NCBI RefSeq assembly: GCF_021134715.1
Contig: NC_060026.1
Location: forward strand, 7,369,001-7,433,000
DNA: 64,000 nt
Direction of reading: 5' to 3'
Source: Daphnia pulex
Taxonomy: Eukaryota; Arthropoda; Branchiopoda; Diplostraca; Daphniidae
Every line of letters begins with the position of its first letter. Position 1 is the first letter of the stretch. Below are positions 12,788-25,147 of the stretch, one piece after another. Under the pieces are notes generated by a model. The model saw only the letters and a list, made by a program, of their open reading frames with translations, did no database searches and was not told the origin of the DNA. Made by a program: the position numbers and the translations under genes.

Positions 12788-12858
12788 CGAAAAGAAGAGG
12801 CAGCTGCTCAGCTTCTCACATCGAGTCGAACTTCTACCTTTTTACATTCGTAATTTTA

Positions 12859-12886
12859 GGTTGCGGTAGCAGTGTTCTACTCATCC
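12859..12886 (+). promoter_or_regulatory. Iron-responsive-element-like hairpin in the 5' UTR of ALAS copy 2
   Basis: Unpaired C at 12864, then GGTAG (12865-12869), loop CAGTGTT (12870-12876) and CTACT (12877-12881). The lower stem GGTTG/CATCC has one mismatch. A bulged C five bases 5' of a CAGUGU loop is the canonical IRE layout. The caveat is that pairing closes after seven loop bases rather than six and one upper pair is G-U. It lies about 80 nt from the presumed cap and ~20 nt before the start codon. Confidence 0.45.
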
Positions 12887-12901
12887 AATCACTTTTAAAA
12901 A

Positions 12902-15900
12902 ATGGTAACTGATCTCATTACTAATTTCGAAAATATATGAGAAAAAAAAAATCCACCAATTTACCTTTGAACAATTTCAATTAAAAAATAAAAATTAATT
13001 AATTAATATATATGATGGCATTTCAAATAAGGAAATGAATAGTACCTATAAGATTATGTGAGCAATCGAAATGGAAATCACAATTTTGTTTCAAATTTCG
13101 GCGGTGATACCATTCTAGAAACAACACCTTCTAAAGAAATTTATTATTATATTTTTTTATCGAAGTCGATCGACGTATCAAAATTTACTTTCATAATCCG
13201 CGTTTTTTATGAACATGGAACTTTTTAGTAACAGCCGGACAAAGATCAAATATTCAAAGGTCGAATGAAGTCTGGCTTAAATCGTGTCTAGTCAAAGTAT
13301 AGAGATTAATGGAGGAAATCAACCCAAGTCAAAATGCTGAATGTAGTTTGATGTAGTTCTAAATTATTTCCACGTTTCATCCTAGTTAACCTTTCTCAGT
13401 TTCAATATCATATCTTCATAAGAACCCAGCTGGTTTTTTAGATTGAGTAAAATAAATAAAACAAACAGCATATTTATTTATTTTTTAAATCACCACATCT
13501 ACATTTGATCAAATTTTTTAAAATGTATCCTCGTCAAGCGGTTTAATTATTTATTTATTTTTCCCGTCATGTAGTTGCGCAAGTTTCCGTGCCCGTTCTT
13601 GTCCAGGCTTTCAGCGCCTTACAAACGTCATCACGGGAAAATGTTGATGACGAATTACGCAGAGATCTGCCCGGTGGCATCTGCGGCTACTCGCATGTTT
13701 GCCAGCACTACCAATCCGGTCGAAGGTAGTGCCGTTGGTAAGAAACGTTGACTACTGAATTTACTCATTGCAAATAATTAAACAACAATGACCTTCAATC
13801 GTTTCAGGGATTTCGTCTCCTTGTCCGTTCAAGGAAAGTGATGGAAATAATATAACGAACACCAGCACTCCAGTCGTCGATCACGACCTAATTAATCTTA
13901 CTAGTAATTATTTCCCTCTAGTTAGTTAAAATTTTGGCTATCATTGCTAATTCACATTTCCCCGTAATTAAACGTGAAAAATAGAAACGAAATCTACGAC
14001 CAAAATTAATTCAACAATCGAAGGTAAAAAATTTAAAAGAGATACCGATTTTCACAGATTTTAGGTTTCAAATTAATAAAATCAATTTCAAAAATTTATT
14101 CAGGGTTTTTCCCTTATGAAGATTTTTTCCGTGATCAAATTTCCAAAAAGAAGCAAGATCACTCCTACCGTGTTTTCAAACGCGTGCTGCGTAATGCCGA
14201 TAGTTTCCCTTTTGCCAAAGAATATTCCTGGGGGGAAAAGGACATCACCGTCTGGTGCTCTAATGACTACCTTGGAATGTCGGCTCATCCCCAAGTGAAG
14301 GAATCCATCAAGTAAATAAATCCAAATGAATTGAAAAAAGAATACGGTTGTATAACAACTGATTTTGTGTCTAGGAATGCGGCCGACAAGCACGGAGCGG
14401 GAGCCGGTGGCACTCGTAACATTTCCGGCAACACTTTGCTTCACGAAGAACTCGAAACGGAATTAGCCAGTTTACACGAAAAGGAAGCGGCGTTGGTGTT
14501 TTCTTCGTGTTACGTTGCCAACGACTCTACATTATTCACGTTAGCCAAAGCTCTTCCTGGTAAAATTTCAAACATTTCTTGACCGATTGGTCTCCGATTT
14601 GTAATTTTATTATCAACTGTTTAATTTAAAGGTTGCCACATCTTCTCCGATGCGGGAAACCATGCCTCGATGATCCAAGGCATCCGCAACAGCGGCGTAC
14701 CTCGTCACATCTTCCGCCATAACGATCCTATTCACCTTCGACAGTTGTTGGAGAAAGTAGATCCATCAGTGCCCAAGATTGTGGCCTTCGAGACGGTCCA
14801 CTCGATGACGGGAGCCATCTGTCCACTGACTGAACTGTGCGAGGTCTCACATGAGTTTGGAGCCTTGACTTTCGTTGACGAAGTTCACGCCGTTGGACTT
14901 TACGGCAACGAAGGGGCCGGAATAGGCCAGAGAGATGGCGTCCTCTCTCAAATGGATGTCATTTCGGGCACTCTAGGTATTTCAAATTCTAATTTCGATT
15001 GTGTTTTTTTTTATTGCTTGTTTCCGTTTAATTAAGCCTCCATTTTATCGGTTGAAATCTCGCCATAGGTAAAGCTTTTGGCAATTTTGGTGGCTACATT
15101 GCCGGTACCTCCAACCTGGTGGACATGGTGCGCAGCTACGCCGCCGGTTTCATTTTCACTACATCACTACCGCCTACTGTCCTAAGCGGAGCCCTTGAGG
15201 TAATATTTTATTTTTTAATAAAGCCAAAAAAATATGCAATCAGATTTTTTCATGACATTGTTTCTCGTTAAAGACTGTTCGCATTCTGCGCACCGAAGAG
15301 GGAAGACAGCTGCGTGAATTGCATCAATTCAATGTTCGTTACCTACGGCGCAAATTGATGGAAGCTGGAATCTCTGTTGAACACACACCGTCGCATATCA
15401 TCCCCGTTTTTGTAAGTTCCATCAACTGCCACAATTCTGTCCATTCTGCATTCTTTTGCTGATGTTATTCATTCTTTTTTAAATTAAATCTCCAAGGTTG
15501 GCGACCCAGAGCGTTCTTCAATGCTTTCCGATGAACTTCTTCGTTCCCGTGGCCATTATGTTCAGGTAAGAATTGTTCCGGACATCCTAGCTGATAATTT
15601 TGTCATATGCTCACCCAATTTATTTGTATAAAATCAGGCCATTAATTACCCGACCGTTCCGCGTGGTCAAGAGAAATTGCGCATTTCTCCGACACCACAC
15701 CACACCGTCGAGATGATGGATCGCTTTGTCGGTGATATGGTCGACATTTGGAAAAGTGTTGGTCTGCCTCTTAAAAGCAATAAATGCGGATCGGTATAGA
15801 TATTCACATTAAATATTGAAACCTAATTCGGATTTTTATTAAATTTCTTCTTTTCTCCAGGCTTGTACTATCTGCAAAAAGAAGTTCCAGTCATTTAACA

Positions 15901-15977
15901 ACAGCCTGGACTCACTCATGGCTATGCTGGATAAGAATTGTCAGCTGCCGAATTGTCCTCAAGCAGTGGCTCTCTAA
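12902..15977 (+). CDS. Alas: 5-aminolevulinate synthase, copy 2 of 3
   Basis: Exons: 12902-12904, 13575-13737, 13808-13903, 14104-14311, 14375-14559, 14632-14976, 15069-15199, 15274-15411, 15497-15565, 15638-15793, 15861-15977; 1611 nt, 536 residues, all phases consistent. Same architecture as copy 1: start codon alone on exon 1, three N-terminal Cys-Pro motifs, PLP-binding DEVHAVG and GTLGKAFG lysine motif, Cys-bearing C-terminal exon. Private differences include LRNADSF for LRDADSF, ELETEL for ELEGEL, and FVGDMV for FVEDMV near the C-terminus. None touches a known catalytic residue, so an active enzyme is expected. No LMBRD1 remnant follows this copy. Confidence 0.95.
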
Positions 15978-17937
15978 TTCAGCCGTAAACTCGCGCTGGC
16001 AGACGTTGGTTGGAGTGTCGTCGTAGTTTGGTCAGATCGCGCTAAAATATTTTTAAAGAAAGTTCTACAAAACATTTTAATTAGGATAAAATTTAAAAAT
16101 TACGTAATTCGAATATTTTAATCATATGAGCATTAAAAAATTTTCACTTTGGTTCACTTTTCGTCTTATCATCCCTCTGCTCATGTTCAGTTGTAAGCGA
16201 GATATTCTAGAAAGAAGTAGTGGAACTGTCAACATTGGATTAGTAGATTCAACGTCATTTATAGAGTGTAGTGTGAGAATCGCTGCTGGTTTTAAGTTTG
16301 TTAAAAAGCACATGTACGGAATTGTTTGTTTTTTTAACTGAAGATTAAGAAATACTGAAAAATTTTATGGTCAACTTACATCTGAACCAAGCGCGCATAA
16401 GCATTCAAGTTTTAATTTTGTGCTGACGAGATTATGTACGTGCCGCCGTGTTATCTTGCGTTCTGGTTTCTTTTTATCGTTTGATTCACAAAATATTTAC
16501 AGTGAGTATTTGGCTTTAGGTTTGACGCACTAACAGATGGCTTATTATAATCGCTCGCGTGTCATATTGATGTTAACATTTGAAGTTTAGCGATTCTGAT
16601 GAGAAATGCTTGCACCATCGCTCACGTCTTCAAGTTGAGCAAAAAAACAGCTATGTTTCAAAGTTGATAAACAATATTATTGCTTAGTCCATATACTTCA
16701 ATTGATCTTAGTTGTTTAATCACGTCAACTACAGTTCAATGCTGAGGGTAAAGTTCAATTTAACTTAAATATCATCGGTATGTCGTCAATAGAATATATT
16801 GCATGTGTCCCATTGGCATAAAAAAAAAAAAAACAGGACAAGGATCAATTTTGGTTGGCAACACCGAAGTGTTGTCTAGACATTCAAAAATATCGGTGAA
16901 ATTTTTTTGAAAATTTTTTTTGCTCTCCAAAGTAGTAAAACTGTATAAAAAATACTTTTACAAAAAAAAATAAAAAAAAAATAAAAAAAAATAAATTTAA
17001 GCAGTAGGCCTGCAACCAAATTTAAATTACACATATTTTTTGATCTGCTAAACATCGCACTTCAACAGTTCGACGCAAATTATAAAACAAAATTTAATTA
17101 AAAAAGTAAGCCTATGTGAGGAAATTGTAATCGAGAGATTTTTGACGAAACCTAAAGAGTTAAAAACTGAGTTATCCTTCCTAATGCATTTTTGATGATG
17201 TCTGACGGATTAATGCAGGCAGTAGGCCTAGGTACCATGAAAGTCTAGTTTCCTGTTGACAACATTACTTTGGATACCACTTGAAATGTCAGTGCATTTG
17301 TTCTTTGTGATGTCCTTAACTTCAGTTGAGTGAACATGAATTTGCTGATGGTCAAATTGTATAGTTATTTTTGACACATTTATTCTTATTCCAGTCATTC
17401 AAATTACCTTACATAGATTCACAAAATTAAAATTACAAGTTGATTACTTGATACATAAAAACTGGGAATTAAAATCTGCATAGTTTCGGATCCTCCCATC
17501 CGCTTGATATGTTTTTTAAACAACTAAAGCTGCAGATGGGATCTTGTAGCATATATAGATATAATAAATATTATCATGGCATAAAACTACATGGTTATAT
17601 ACACTCACAGGGAATGTTAATTTTTTAGCCATTTTTTTTCGTCTGTTCGTACATTCCAGGTACATTCTTTCCTCCTGCATGATAAATTAAGGAAACCTTT
17701 CAACTGCTCTATATATGCAAGGCTACATAAAAATTCAAGTAAAAAACCGCCACAGATCGGTTCCAGTGAAAGCCAACAACCACCACCAGAACAAAAAATA
17801 TAAATTGGTGTGTGCGTAGTATGTTATATAATTAGGACGATTTCTTATATAATGTAAATACCGGCAAAAATGCTGTCGCTGGTGTCGGTTTTTCTGTTGA
17901 TCAGCTTAGTTTCATATTTTGTTGATTCTAAGATTGG
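15978..17937. other. Spacer between ALAS copies 2 and 3
   Basis: The 3' flank of copy 2 runs to about 16260 and then joins sequence homologous to the spacer before copy 2. It contains two TAGGCCT palindromes. The open frame at 16126-16341 is not supported as a gene: the same region in the sister spacer is not open. Confidence 0.5.
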
Positions 17938-18084
17938 GCTACACCAGAGCTTTTTTAAGCGTTACGTAAAATATTTTTGGTTTCAGCAACCGTTGTGTGG
18001 ATTACAACTAGTTTTCCGCCGTGAAAATGACGGTGCTGAAACCGAAAATATTTTACGTAACGCTTAAAAAAGCTCTGGTGTAGC
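17938..18084. mobile_element. 147-bp palindromic MITE in the promoter of ALAS copy 3
   Basis: A left arm at 17938-17988 (starts GCTACACCAGAGC) and right arm at 18034-18084 are reverse complements with one mismatch over 51 bp, separated by 45 bp. The homologous position before copy 2 (around 12640) lacks the element, so it inserted after the duplication. It lies about 160-305 bp upstream of the presumed copy 3 transcription start. Confidence 0.8.
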
Positions 18085-18209
18085 ACAGGCTTTATAAACT
18101 ATCGCCATGCAAGAAGTTTGACCATCTGCAATTTTTTTAAATGTAATTCGATTCCTGTTAATCGCTAAGAGCAGATATAACAAAAAACAAAAAATCTTAG
18201 GGAAGTGAA

Positions 18210-18246
18210 ATAAAAACCGCTGTTTGGAGCTCATAAGTATTCAGTC
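18210..18246 (+). promoter_or_regulatory. Core promoter of ALAS copy 3
   Basis: ATAAAAAC at 18210-18217, 33 bp upstream of the presumed +1 A (18243) in TTCAGTC (18240-18246). The start codon is 121 bp downstream. Conserved with copy 2. Confidence 0.6.
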
Positions 18247-18324
18247 TGAAAGAAAGAGGCAGCTGCTCAGCTTCTCACATACATCCAGTCGAACTTCTAC
18301 CTCCTTAATACATTCGTAATTTTA

Positions 18325-18352
18325 GGTTGCGGTAGCAGTGTTCTACTCATCC
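18325..18352 (+). promoter_or_regulatory. Iron-responsive-element-like hairpin in the 5' UTR of ALAS copy 3
   Basis: Identical to the element of copy 2: bulged C at 18330, GGTAG 18331-18335, loop CAGTGTT 18336-18342, CTACT 18343-18347. Conservation of the hairpin while neighbouring UTR bases differ between copies is mild support for a role. Confidence 0.45.
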
Positions 18353-18363
18353 AATCACTCAAA

Positions 18364-21300
18364 ATGGTAAATGATCTCATTACCTGTTTCGCAAATATCT
18401 AAAAAAAAAAAATCTACCAAATTACTTTCTACTTTTGAAAATTTTTTATTGAAAGTTGATAAATTAACACATGACAGCATTTTTAAAATAAGGAGATGCA
18501 GAATGGAATAAAACAATTTTCTTTTAAGTTTACTGGATTGCGGTGATATAATTCTATATATAGAAACAACACGTTAAAAAAATTATTATTATATTTATTA
18601 ATTAACGTACATAGAATTTACTTTCATAATTCTCTTTTTTTATACTATAACAAGGAACTTTTTAGTAGCAGTTCAGCAAGAGAAATATCAAATATTCAAG
18701 GGTCGAATGAAGTTTGGCTTAAATCTATGGTCAAAGTATAGACGAACGTATAGATCTGGTGCCTATAGATCAATGGAGAAAGTCAACCCGAGTCAAACTG
18801 CTGCCTTTGAAAGAAATTATTTCAACGTTCCATCCTAGTCATCTTTTTCAGTTTCGATATCAAATATTCATAAAAACTCAGCTGGCTTTTTAGATTTCAA
18901 ATTAAATGGAATTTTCGAGTATTAAGTTGTTTAAGGTTTCGTTAAAAAATCAAAGAAACGGTATATTTTTTTAAATCACTACATCTGATTAAATTTTTTT
19001 ATGCATCCTCGTCAAGCAGTTTAATATTTTTTTTTGTCATGTAGTTGCGCAAGTTTCCGTGTCCGTTCTTGTCCAGTCTATCAGCGCCTTACAAAAGTCA
19101 TCATGGAAAAATGTTGATGAAGAATTACGCAGAGATCTGCCCGGTGGCTTCTGCGGCTACTCGCATGTTTGCCAGCACTACCAATCCGGTCAAAGGTAGT
19201 AATAGAGTCGTAGGTAATAAGAAACATTGACTATTGTGTTTGCCCATCGCAAATACCTAAACAACAATGACCTTCACTCGTTTCAGGGATTTCATCTCCA
19301 TGTCCTTTCAAGGAAAGTGATGGAAATAATATAACCAACACCAGCACTCCAGTCGTTGATCATGACCTAATTAATCTTACCAGTAATTATTATTTCTCTT
19401 TAGTAAGTTAAAAATGTTAACTATCATTGCTAATGCGAATTTCCCCCTCATATTAAACGTGAAAATTAGAAACGACATCTACGACCAAAATGAATTCAAC
19501 AATCGATGGTATTATAGCTGTTAAAAGAGATTCAGATTTTCACAGATTTTAGATTTCATCAAATCAATCAAATCAATTTCACATATTTATTCAGGGTTTT
19601 TCCCTTATGAAGATTTTTTCCGTGATCAAATTTCCAAAAAGAAGCAAGATCATTCCTACCGTGTTTTCAAACGCGTACTGCGTGATGCCGATAGTTTCCC
19701 TTTTGCCAAAGAATATTCCTGGGGGGAAAAGGACATCACCGTCTGGTGTTCGAATGACTACCTTGGAATGTCGGCTCATCCCCAAGTGAAGGAATCCATC
19801 AAGTAAATAAATCCAAATGAATTGAAAAAAGAATACGGTTGTATAACAACTGATTTTGTGTCTAGGAATGCGGCCGACAAGCACGGAGCGGGAGCCGGTG
19901 GCACTCGCAACATTTCCGGCAACACTTTGCTTCACGAAGAACTCGAAGGTGAATTAGCCAGTTTACACGAAAAGGAAGCGGCGTTGGTGTTTTCTTCGTG
20001 TTACGTTGCCAACGACTCTACATTATTCACGTTAGCCAAAGCTCTTCCTGGTAAAATTTCAAACATTTCTTGACCGATTGGTCTCCGATTTGTAATTTTA
20101 TTATCAACTGTTTAATTTAAAGGTTGCCACATCTTCTCCGATGCGGGAAACCATGCCTCGATGATCCAAGGCATCCGCAACAGCGGCGTACCTCGTCACA
20201 TCTTCCGCCATAACGATCCTATTCACCTTCGACAGTTGTTGGAGAAAGTAGATCCATCAGTGCCCAAGATTGTGGCCTTCGAGACGGTCCACTCGATGAC
20301 GGGAGCCATCTGTCCACTGACTGAACTGTGCGAGGTCTCACATGAGTTTGGAGCCTTGACTTTCGTTGACGAAGTTCACGCCGTTGGACTTTACGGCAAC
20401 GAAGGGGCCGGAATAGGCCAGAGAGATGGCGTCCTCTCTCAAATGGATGTCATTTCGGGAACTCTAGGTATTTCAAATTCTGATTTTGTCTCTTGTCTGT
20501 GTTTTGGATTGTTTTGTTTATTGATCGCTTATTTAACCTCCGAAATCCGTTAAAATCTCGCAATAGGTAAAGCTTTTGGCAATTTTGGTGGCTACATCGC
20601 CGGTACCGCCAACCTGGTGGATATGGTGCGCAGCTACGCCGCCGGTTTCATTTTCACTACATCACTACCGCCTACTGTCCTAAGCGGAGCCCTTGAGGTA
20701 ATATTTTCTTCTTTTAATAAAACCAAAATAATATACTCAATCAGATTTTTTCATGACATTGTTTCTCGTTAAAGACTGTTCGCATTCTGCGCACCGAAGA
20801 GGGAAGACAGCTGCGTGAATTGCATCAATTCAATGTTCGTTATCTACGGCGCAAATTGATGGAAGCTGGAATCTCTGTTGAACACACACCGTCGCATATC
20901 ATCCCCGTTTTTGTAAGTTCCACCAACTGCCACAATTCTGTCCATTCTGCATTCTTTTGCTGATGTTATTCATTCTTTTTTAAATTAAATCTCCAAGGTT
21001 GGCGACCCAGAGCGTTCTTCAATGCTTTCCGATGAACTTCTTCGTTCCCGTGGCCATTATGTTCAGGTAAGAATTGTTCCGGACATCCTAGCTGATAATT
21101 TTGTCACATGCTCACCCAATTTTTTTGTATAAAATCAGGCCATTAATTACCCGACCGTTCCGCGTGGTCAAGAGAAATTGCGCATTTCTCCGACACCACA
21201 CCACACCGTCGAGATGATGGATCGCTTTGTCGAGGATATGGTCGACATTTGGAAAAGTGTTGGTCTGCCTCTTAAAAGCAATAAATGCGGATCGGTATAG

Positions 21301-21478
21301 ATATTCACATTTCATATTAAAACCGAATTCGGATTTGATCGATTTATATTCTCTTCTTCAGGCGTGCACTATCTGCAAAAAGAAATTCCAGTCTTTTAAC
21401 AATAGCCTGGACTCGCTCATGGCTATGCTGGATAAGAATTGTCAGCTGCCGAATTGCCCTCAAGCAGTGGCTCTCTAA
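18364..21478 (+). CDS. Alas: 5-aminolevulinate synthase, copy 3 of 3
   Basis: Exons: 18364-18366, 19045-19213, 19287-19382, 19595-19802, 19866-20050, 20123-20467, 20567-20697, 20775-20912, 20998-21066, 21139-21294, 21362-21478; 1617 nt, 538 residues, all phases consistent. The leader differs most here ([24 protein letters not shown], two extra residues), while the catalytic core is almost identical to copies 1 and 2. All three Cys-Pro leader motifs, DEVHAVG and the GTLGKAFG lysine are present. AATAAA at 21816. It is tail to tail with LMBRD1, 627 bp apart. It is probably the original location, since the full LMBRD1 gene adjoins it. Confidence 0.95.
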
Positions 21479-22105
21479 TTCAGCCGTAAACTTGCGCTGG
21501 CAGACGTTGGTTGGAGTTTCATCGTAGTTTGGTCAGATCGTGCTAAAACATTTTTAAAGAAAGTTCTACAAAACATTTGAATTGGGATAAAATTATGTTA
21601 CTCGAAAACTGCTATTCATTTAATTTTATGCGCGTGAACAATGTTCACTTTGCCCTACTACCCCTCTGCTCCCGTACAGTTCTAAGCGTAGATATTCTTA
21701 AAAAGAAGTAGTGGAACTGTCAACATGGGATTAGTAGATTCACTGAAACAAACTCTCAACATGGGTTGTCTAGATCTCTGAAAAAGAAAAAATAATTACG
21801 TACCTTCCGCGACATAATAAAACATCAGCAACATATTGTTTCTTGGTTGCTTTTTCAACCCAAACATGAGACAAAAATTGACTTGCTATAAATCATTTAC
21901 ATTCAGGAAACTTTGATTTTAGCTGAAGAGTTGATTTACAAATAGACACAAAAATAAATTTTTATTATTTCGCCATTAGTTTATTCCGGGCAAGAGCTGA
22001 GATTCATTCTTTTAATTCCATATCCTGGATTTGTAATAATGCAATTTAAGACATAATGAAGGAATAATTGCAGGATACATTTTGACTTGAGGTGAAAATT
22101 GAGGT
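21479..22105. other. 3' intergenic region between ALAS copy 3 and LMBRD1
   Basis: Holds the ALAS copy 3 3' UTR with AATAAA at 21816-21821 and the 3' UTR of the convergent LMBRD1 gene. It aligns with 9836-10461 behind copy 1. Confidence 0.7.
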
Positions 22106-24358
22106 TTAAGAAGATTCTAGATCAGGAAGGATCATTGCCGAATTTGATCTACGCGATGGTCGGAAAGAAGCAATGCAGCCCTCCAACACGACTACGACTA
22201 AAAAAATCCAAGTGATACAGTAGAACATTGCTCCGAAATACCAAGTTTTGTAACACACTCTTGCCCAGAGCACAGATATACGAGTCATAACGCACTGGCC
22301 TTCGGGTGCGGTCCAGTCACACGGCAAGACTAACGACTCATCGCACTCGTCCTGTATCGACGAATGGCTCAACGAATGAATTTTTTCTTCCTTTGCTGAA
22401 TCTGGAAGGGGTGTTGGAAGAAGTGGGTACTGTAAAGTTTTATTTTCGGCACAAGCGATGTATCGTTGTGAGGAGAAAGTCGTGTACTGAGGAAGAAGAT
22501 TCAGTAAAAGAATGTCCACGGAGAGCAGGATCAATATTAAGTTCGCCGTAAAAACCAGTAGGGACCGGCTTTTTGTTTTCCAAGGTTTAATTTTGTACGT
22601 CTAATTTTAAAGTAAACAAAAAAATAAATTAAAAAAGATTACATCACGAACTATGTCATATGAACTAAGTTCAAACAAGTTGTTTTACGGTTTTACCTTT
22701 ATCCACGGGATCCCCAGGCCAACTTTTTGAAATCCTGAAGTAGCCGCAAGTATCAGAAATGTTACGAGGAATATTATGAGAATGAAATCGAGTGGAAACA
22801 CTCGCTGGATAAATAGTGAAAGACGATCGAGCGGATTCAATACTTTTACGTTCGGCATCAAATAACCAACATGTTCACCCCAGGAGAACATGGCTCGTAA
22901 AATACTAGGAAAATCAGAAAATCAATATCACTTTTGAAATTGAAAAATAATCGAATCACATCCGAGCAAATACTTGTTCATGAAAATTGAGACGAATATT
23001 AGGAGTCCAATGAATAATCCGATCAAACCAGCTCCAATTTGAGTAGGTCGACAGACCATCACGAAGGGCGAGAGCCAGTGTTTGGTTTTTTCTTTCAAGT
23101 GGTCTTCTCTTTCTCGTAAATCCAAATCTTCGTGTTCGAGAGAGAGCAGACGGATGGCCTCGGATCGTGGCAGCTGACTCACTTCTTGTGGCAATGTCTA
23201 AAAGCAAATTAATTAAAATTAAAGCAATAAAGTTACCATGTATGAGCAGATATTACTATTCGATTTTGCTGGATGGAAGATATCTCGATCTGAATGCCAG
23301 TGCGGCGATTGCGGACTCCGGCCAACTCGGTCCGTGGATCAGGATAGCCTCGAATATGGTTGATTGGTCCCAAAACCATTCCGATGCCCACGTAAGTTGT
23401 AATTAATGCCAGCCCGACAATTCTTATTGCCGACAATGCGAAAGAGAACATGTCTTCCAACTCTACAATTGAAAACAATGGATTTTCTGTGTAAGATTAG
23501 AAATTTAATTGTGGCCGATTTGACGAAATGATTTACCCGAGGTTTTCAAATCGTCCAGCATGATGTGAAACTGTTCTTCGAGCGTTGAATTAGGAGTGGG
23601 AAATTCTCGAGTTGGCACAACGCCACCGATGGAGAGCAAGATTATTAGAATCATGATACACAAACCAGTGTAACACAAAGCGGGCAAAATATTTTGACGA
23701 GATCTGCATTTATGAAAAATTCCAAGATTATAAAAAAATTCGGAAATCCACTTAAAGTCGAAGAAGTCACCGTCCGGAGGAAGCAGTTTCGGTCTTGTGA
23801 AAGAAATACGCCAAAGGAATAATGACGAACGTTGTAAAAAGCGTTGCTATGTAGGACGCTAATAAGCGAAAATTGAGTGAAAGTAAAATAATAAAAAAAC
23901 AAATTACAGATTAAAGTAATTATTCAAACTGTCGATTTTTCACGGTACCGTAGTAAGCACAGAGGAGAGTAGTGGAAAAGTCATGACGATCTCGTGAATC
24001 GATGGCCCACGGTTGGAACTGGCCCGAAGAATTTTTCATGTAACCGACGATAAATACGTCGATAGGTACCAATCCAGTTGGCAGTGACGCCACAGTGAGT
24101 GCAACAATAGAGACAACTGTAGGAACGCGTTCCGAAACTGCATTTCCAGTTAGGTAGCGAACAAGGAATGTAAAAAACAGCGCTGAAAGCTGTTTAATCC
24201 AAGGACGTCAATCTCCCTTTCGATAATTTGCGTACCAATTTAAAAAAATTTATTTCAGAAAAACTTACCAGCACGTAGGTGAAGAATAACAAAGTTAGCA
24301 GGATTCCTATGTTTTGAGGCACAAATGTACTTGATTCATCGCGAAACATTGTCGCCAT
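22106..24358 (-). CDS. Lmbrd1: LMBRD1-like lysosomal cobalamin transport escort protein
   Basis: Eight minus-strand exons: 24358-24269, 24189-23949, 23858-23771, 23703-23537, 23462-23257, 23197-22974, 22904-22697, 22600-22106; 1719 nt, 572 residues (human LMBRD1 is 540), phases consistent. Landmarks in order: LVPIDVFIVGYMKN, a transmembrane FTTFVIIPLAYFF, a Gly-Gly-Val-Val-Pro loop, ALITTYVGIGM, a charged cytosolic loop, FIQRVFPLDFILI, LPQYTTF and a C-terminal CDWTAPEGQC followed by a last hydrophobic span. The family spans the lysosomal membrane about nine times and works with ABCD4 to release vitamin B12 to the cytosol. The exon with donor at 22697 and the one starting at 22600 join in phase 0. 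The gene is intact. Its last exon was partly copied to 10462-10760. Confidence 0.9.
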
Positions 24359-25147
24359 ACTCCGTGAAAATATGTTTACAAGTGAATCGTAGAAAGTATC
24401 TATGCGTCACATCAACGACTGGAGACGCTTAACGACATCGAGTTCGTCATTCAAAGAATAAGCAATTCTGGGAAGGTCGACTCATTGACCTTTTCTATAA
24501 CGCATGAATTGCTCTTGGCTATTCTGAAGAAATGGCCTTGATTCAAAAGTTTGGATGAATGGTAATTGACTAATTCATAATATTCAACTTCGATAATATT
24601 CTCCTTCTCTTGACTAATTCTTATTTATAGACTAATGGCTTATAAGAATATAGATTTTGCTGTGTGGAATACGAATCCAGCAAATGGTCATAGCGCAACT
24701 CTCTAGCGATTTAAAACTCCTAAAGTGTGATAAATGGAAATACCCAGGAATAACAGGAATCAATCATCTAACGGCAAGTGTCGCCTAAAAAATTATTTCG
24801 GAGAATAGACACAGACGACAAAACTTTTTGAATTTTACCCGACAAACAGCACGTAAACCAAATTTCAGGATTTCCCGACGTCAAGGCCAATCAAATGCGA
24901 ACGTACCTGACAAATAACCTACAAGCTCACACCAAATTTGAATTAAACCCACAGATGAATTTTCAGAAAATCGAGAAATACAATTCTCTTAAAAAATTTT
25001 TAAAAGACAATAACAATTGCAAATTCATTCCGTAAGGTGTACTGATGATGTAAAAAATTAACTTGAGCATTGAAAATACAATACTCGACAAACAACAACC
25101 CGTAAACGTCTAAAGCAATCAACGATAGAGCAGACGATTTAATGTTT
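24359..25147. other. Intergenic, upstream of LMBRD1
   Basis: No coding exon recognised. It should hold the LMBRD1 promoter and the 3' UTR of the acyl-CoA-binding protein gene. Confidence 0.4.

Noticed and set aside
16126-16341. 71-codon plus-strand frame downstream of ALAS copy 2
   Set aside because: Lies in the 3' flank; homologous flanks of the other copies are not open.
22306-22551. Plus-strand 81-codon frame
   Set aside because: Antisense to the last exon of LMBRD1.
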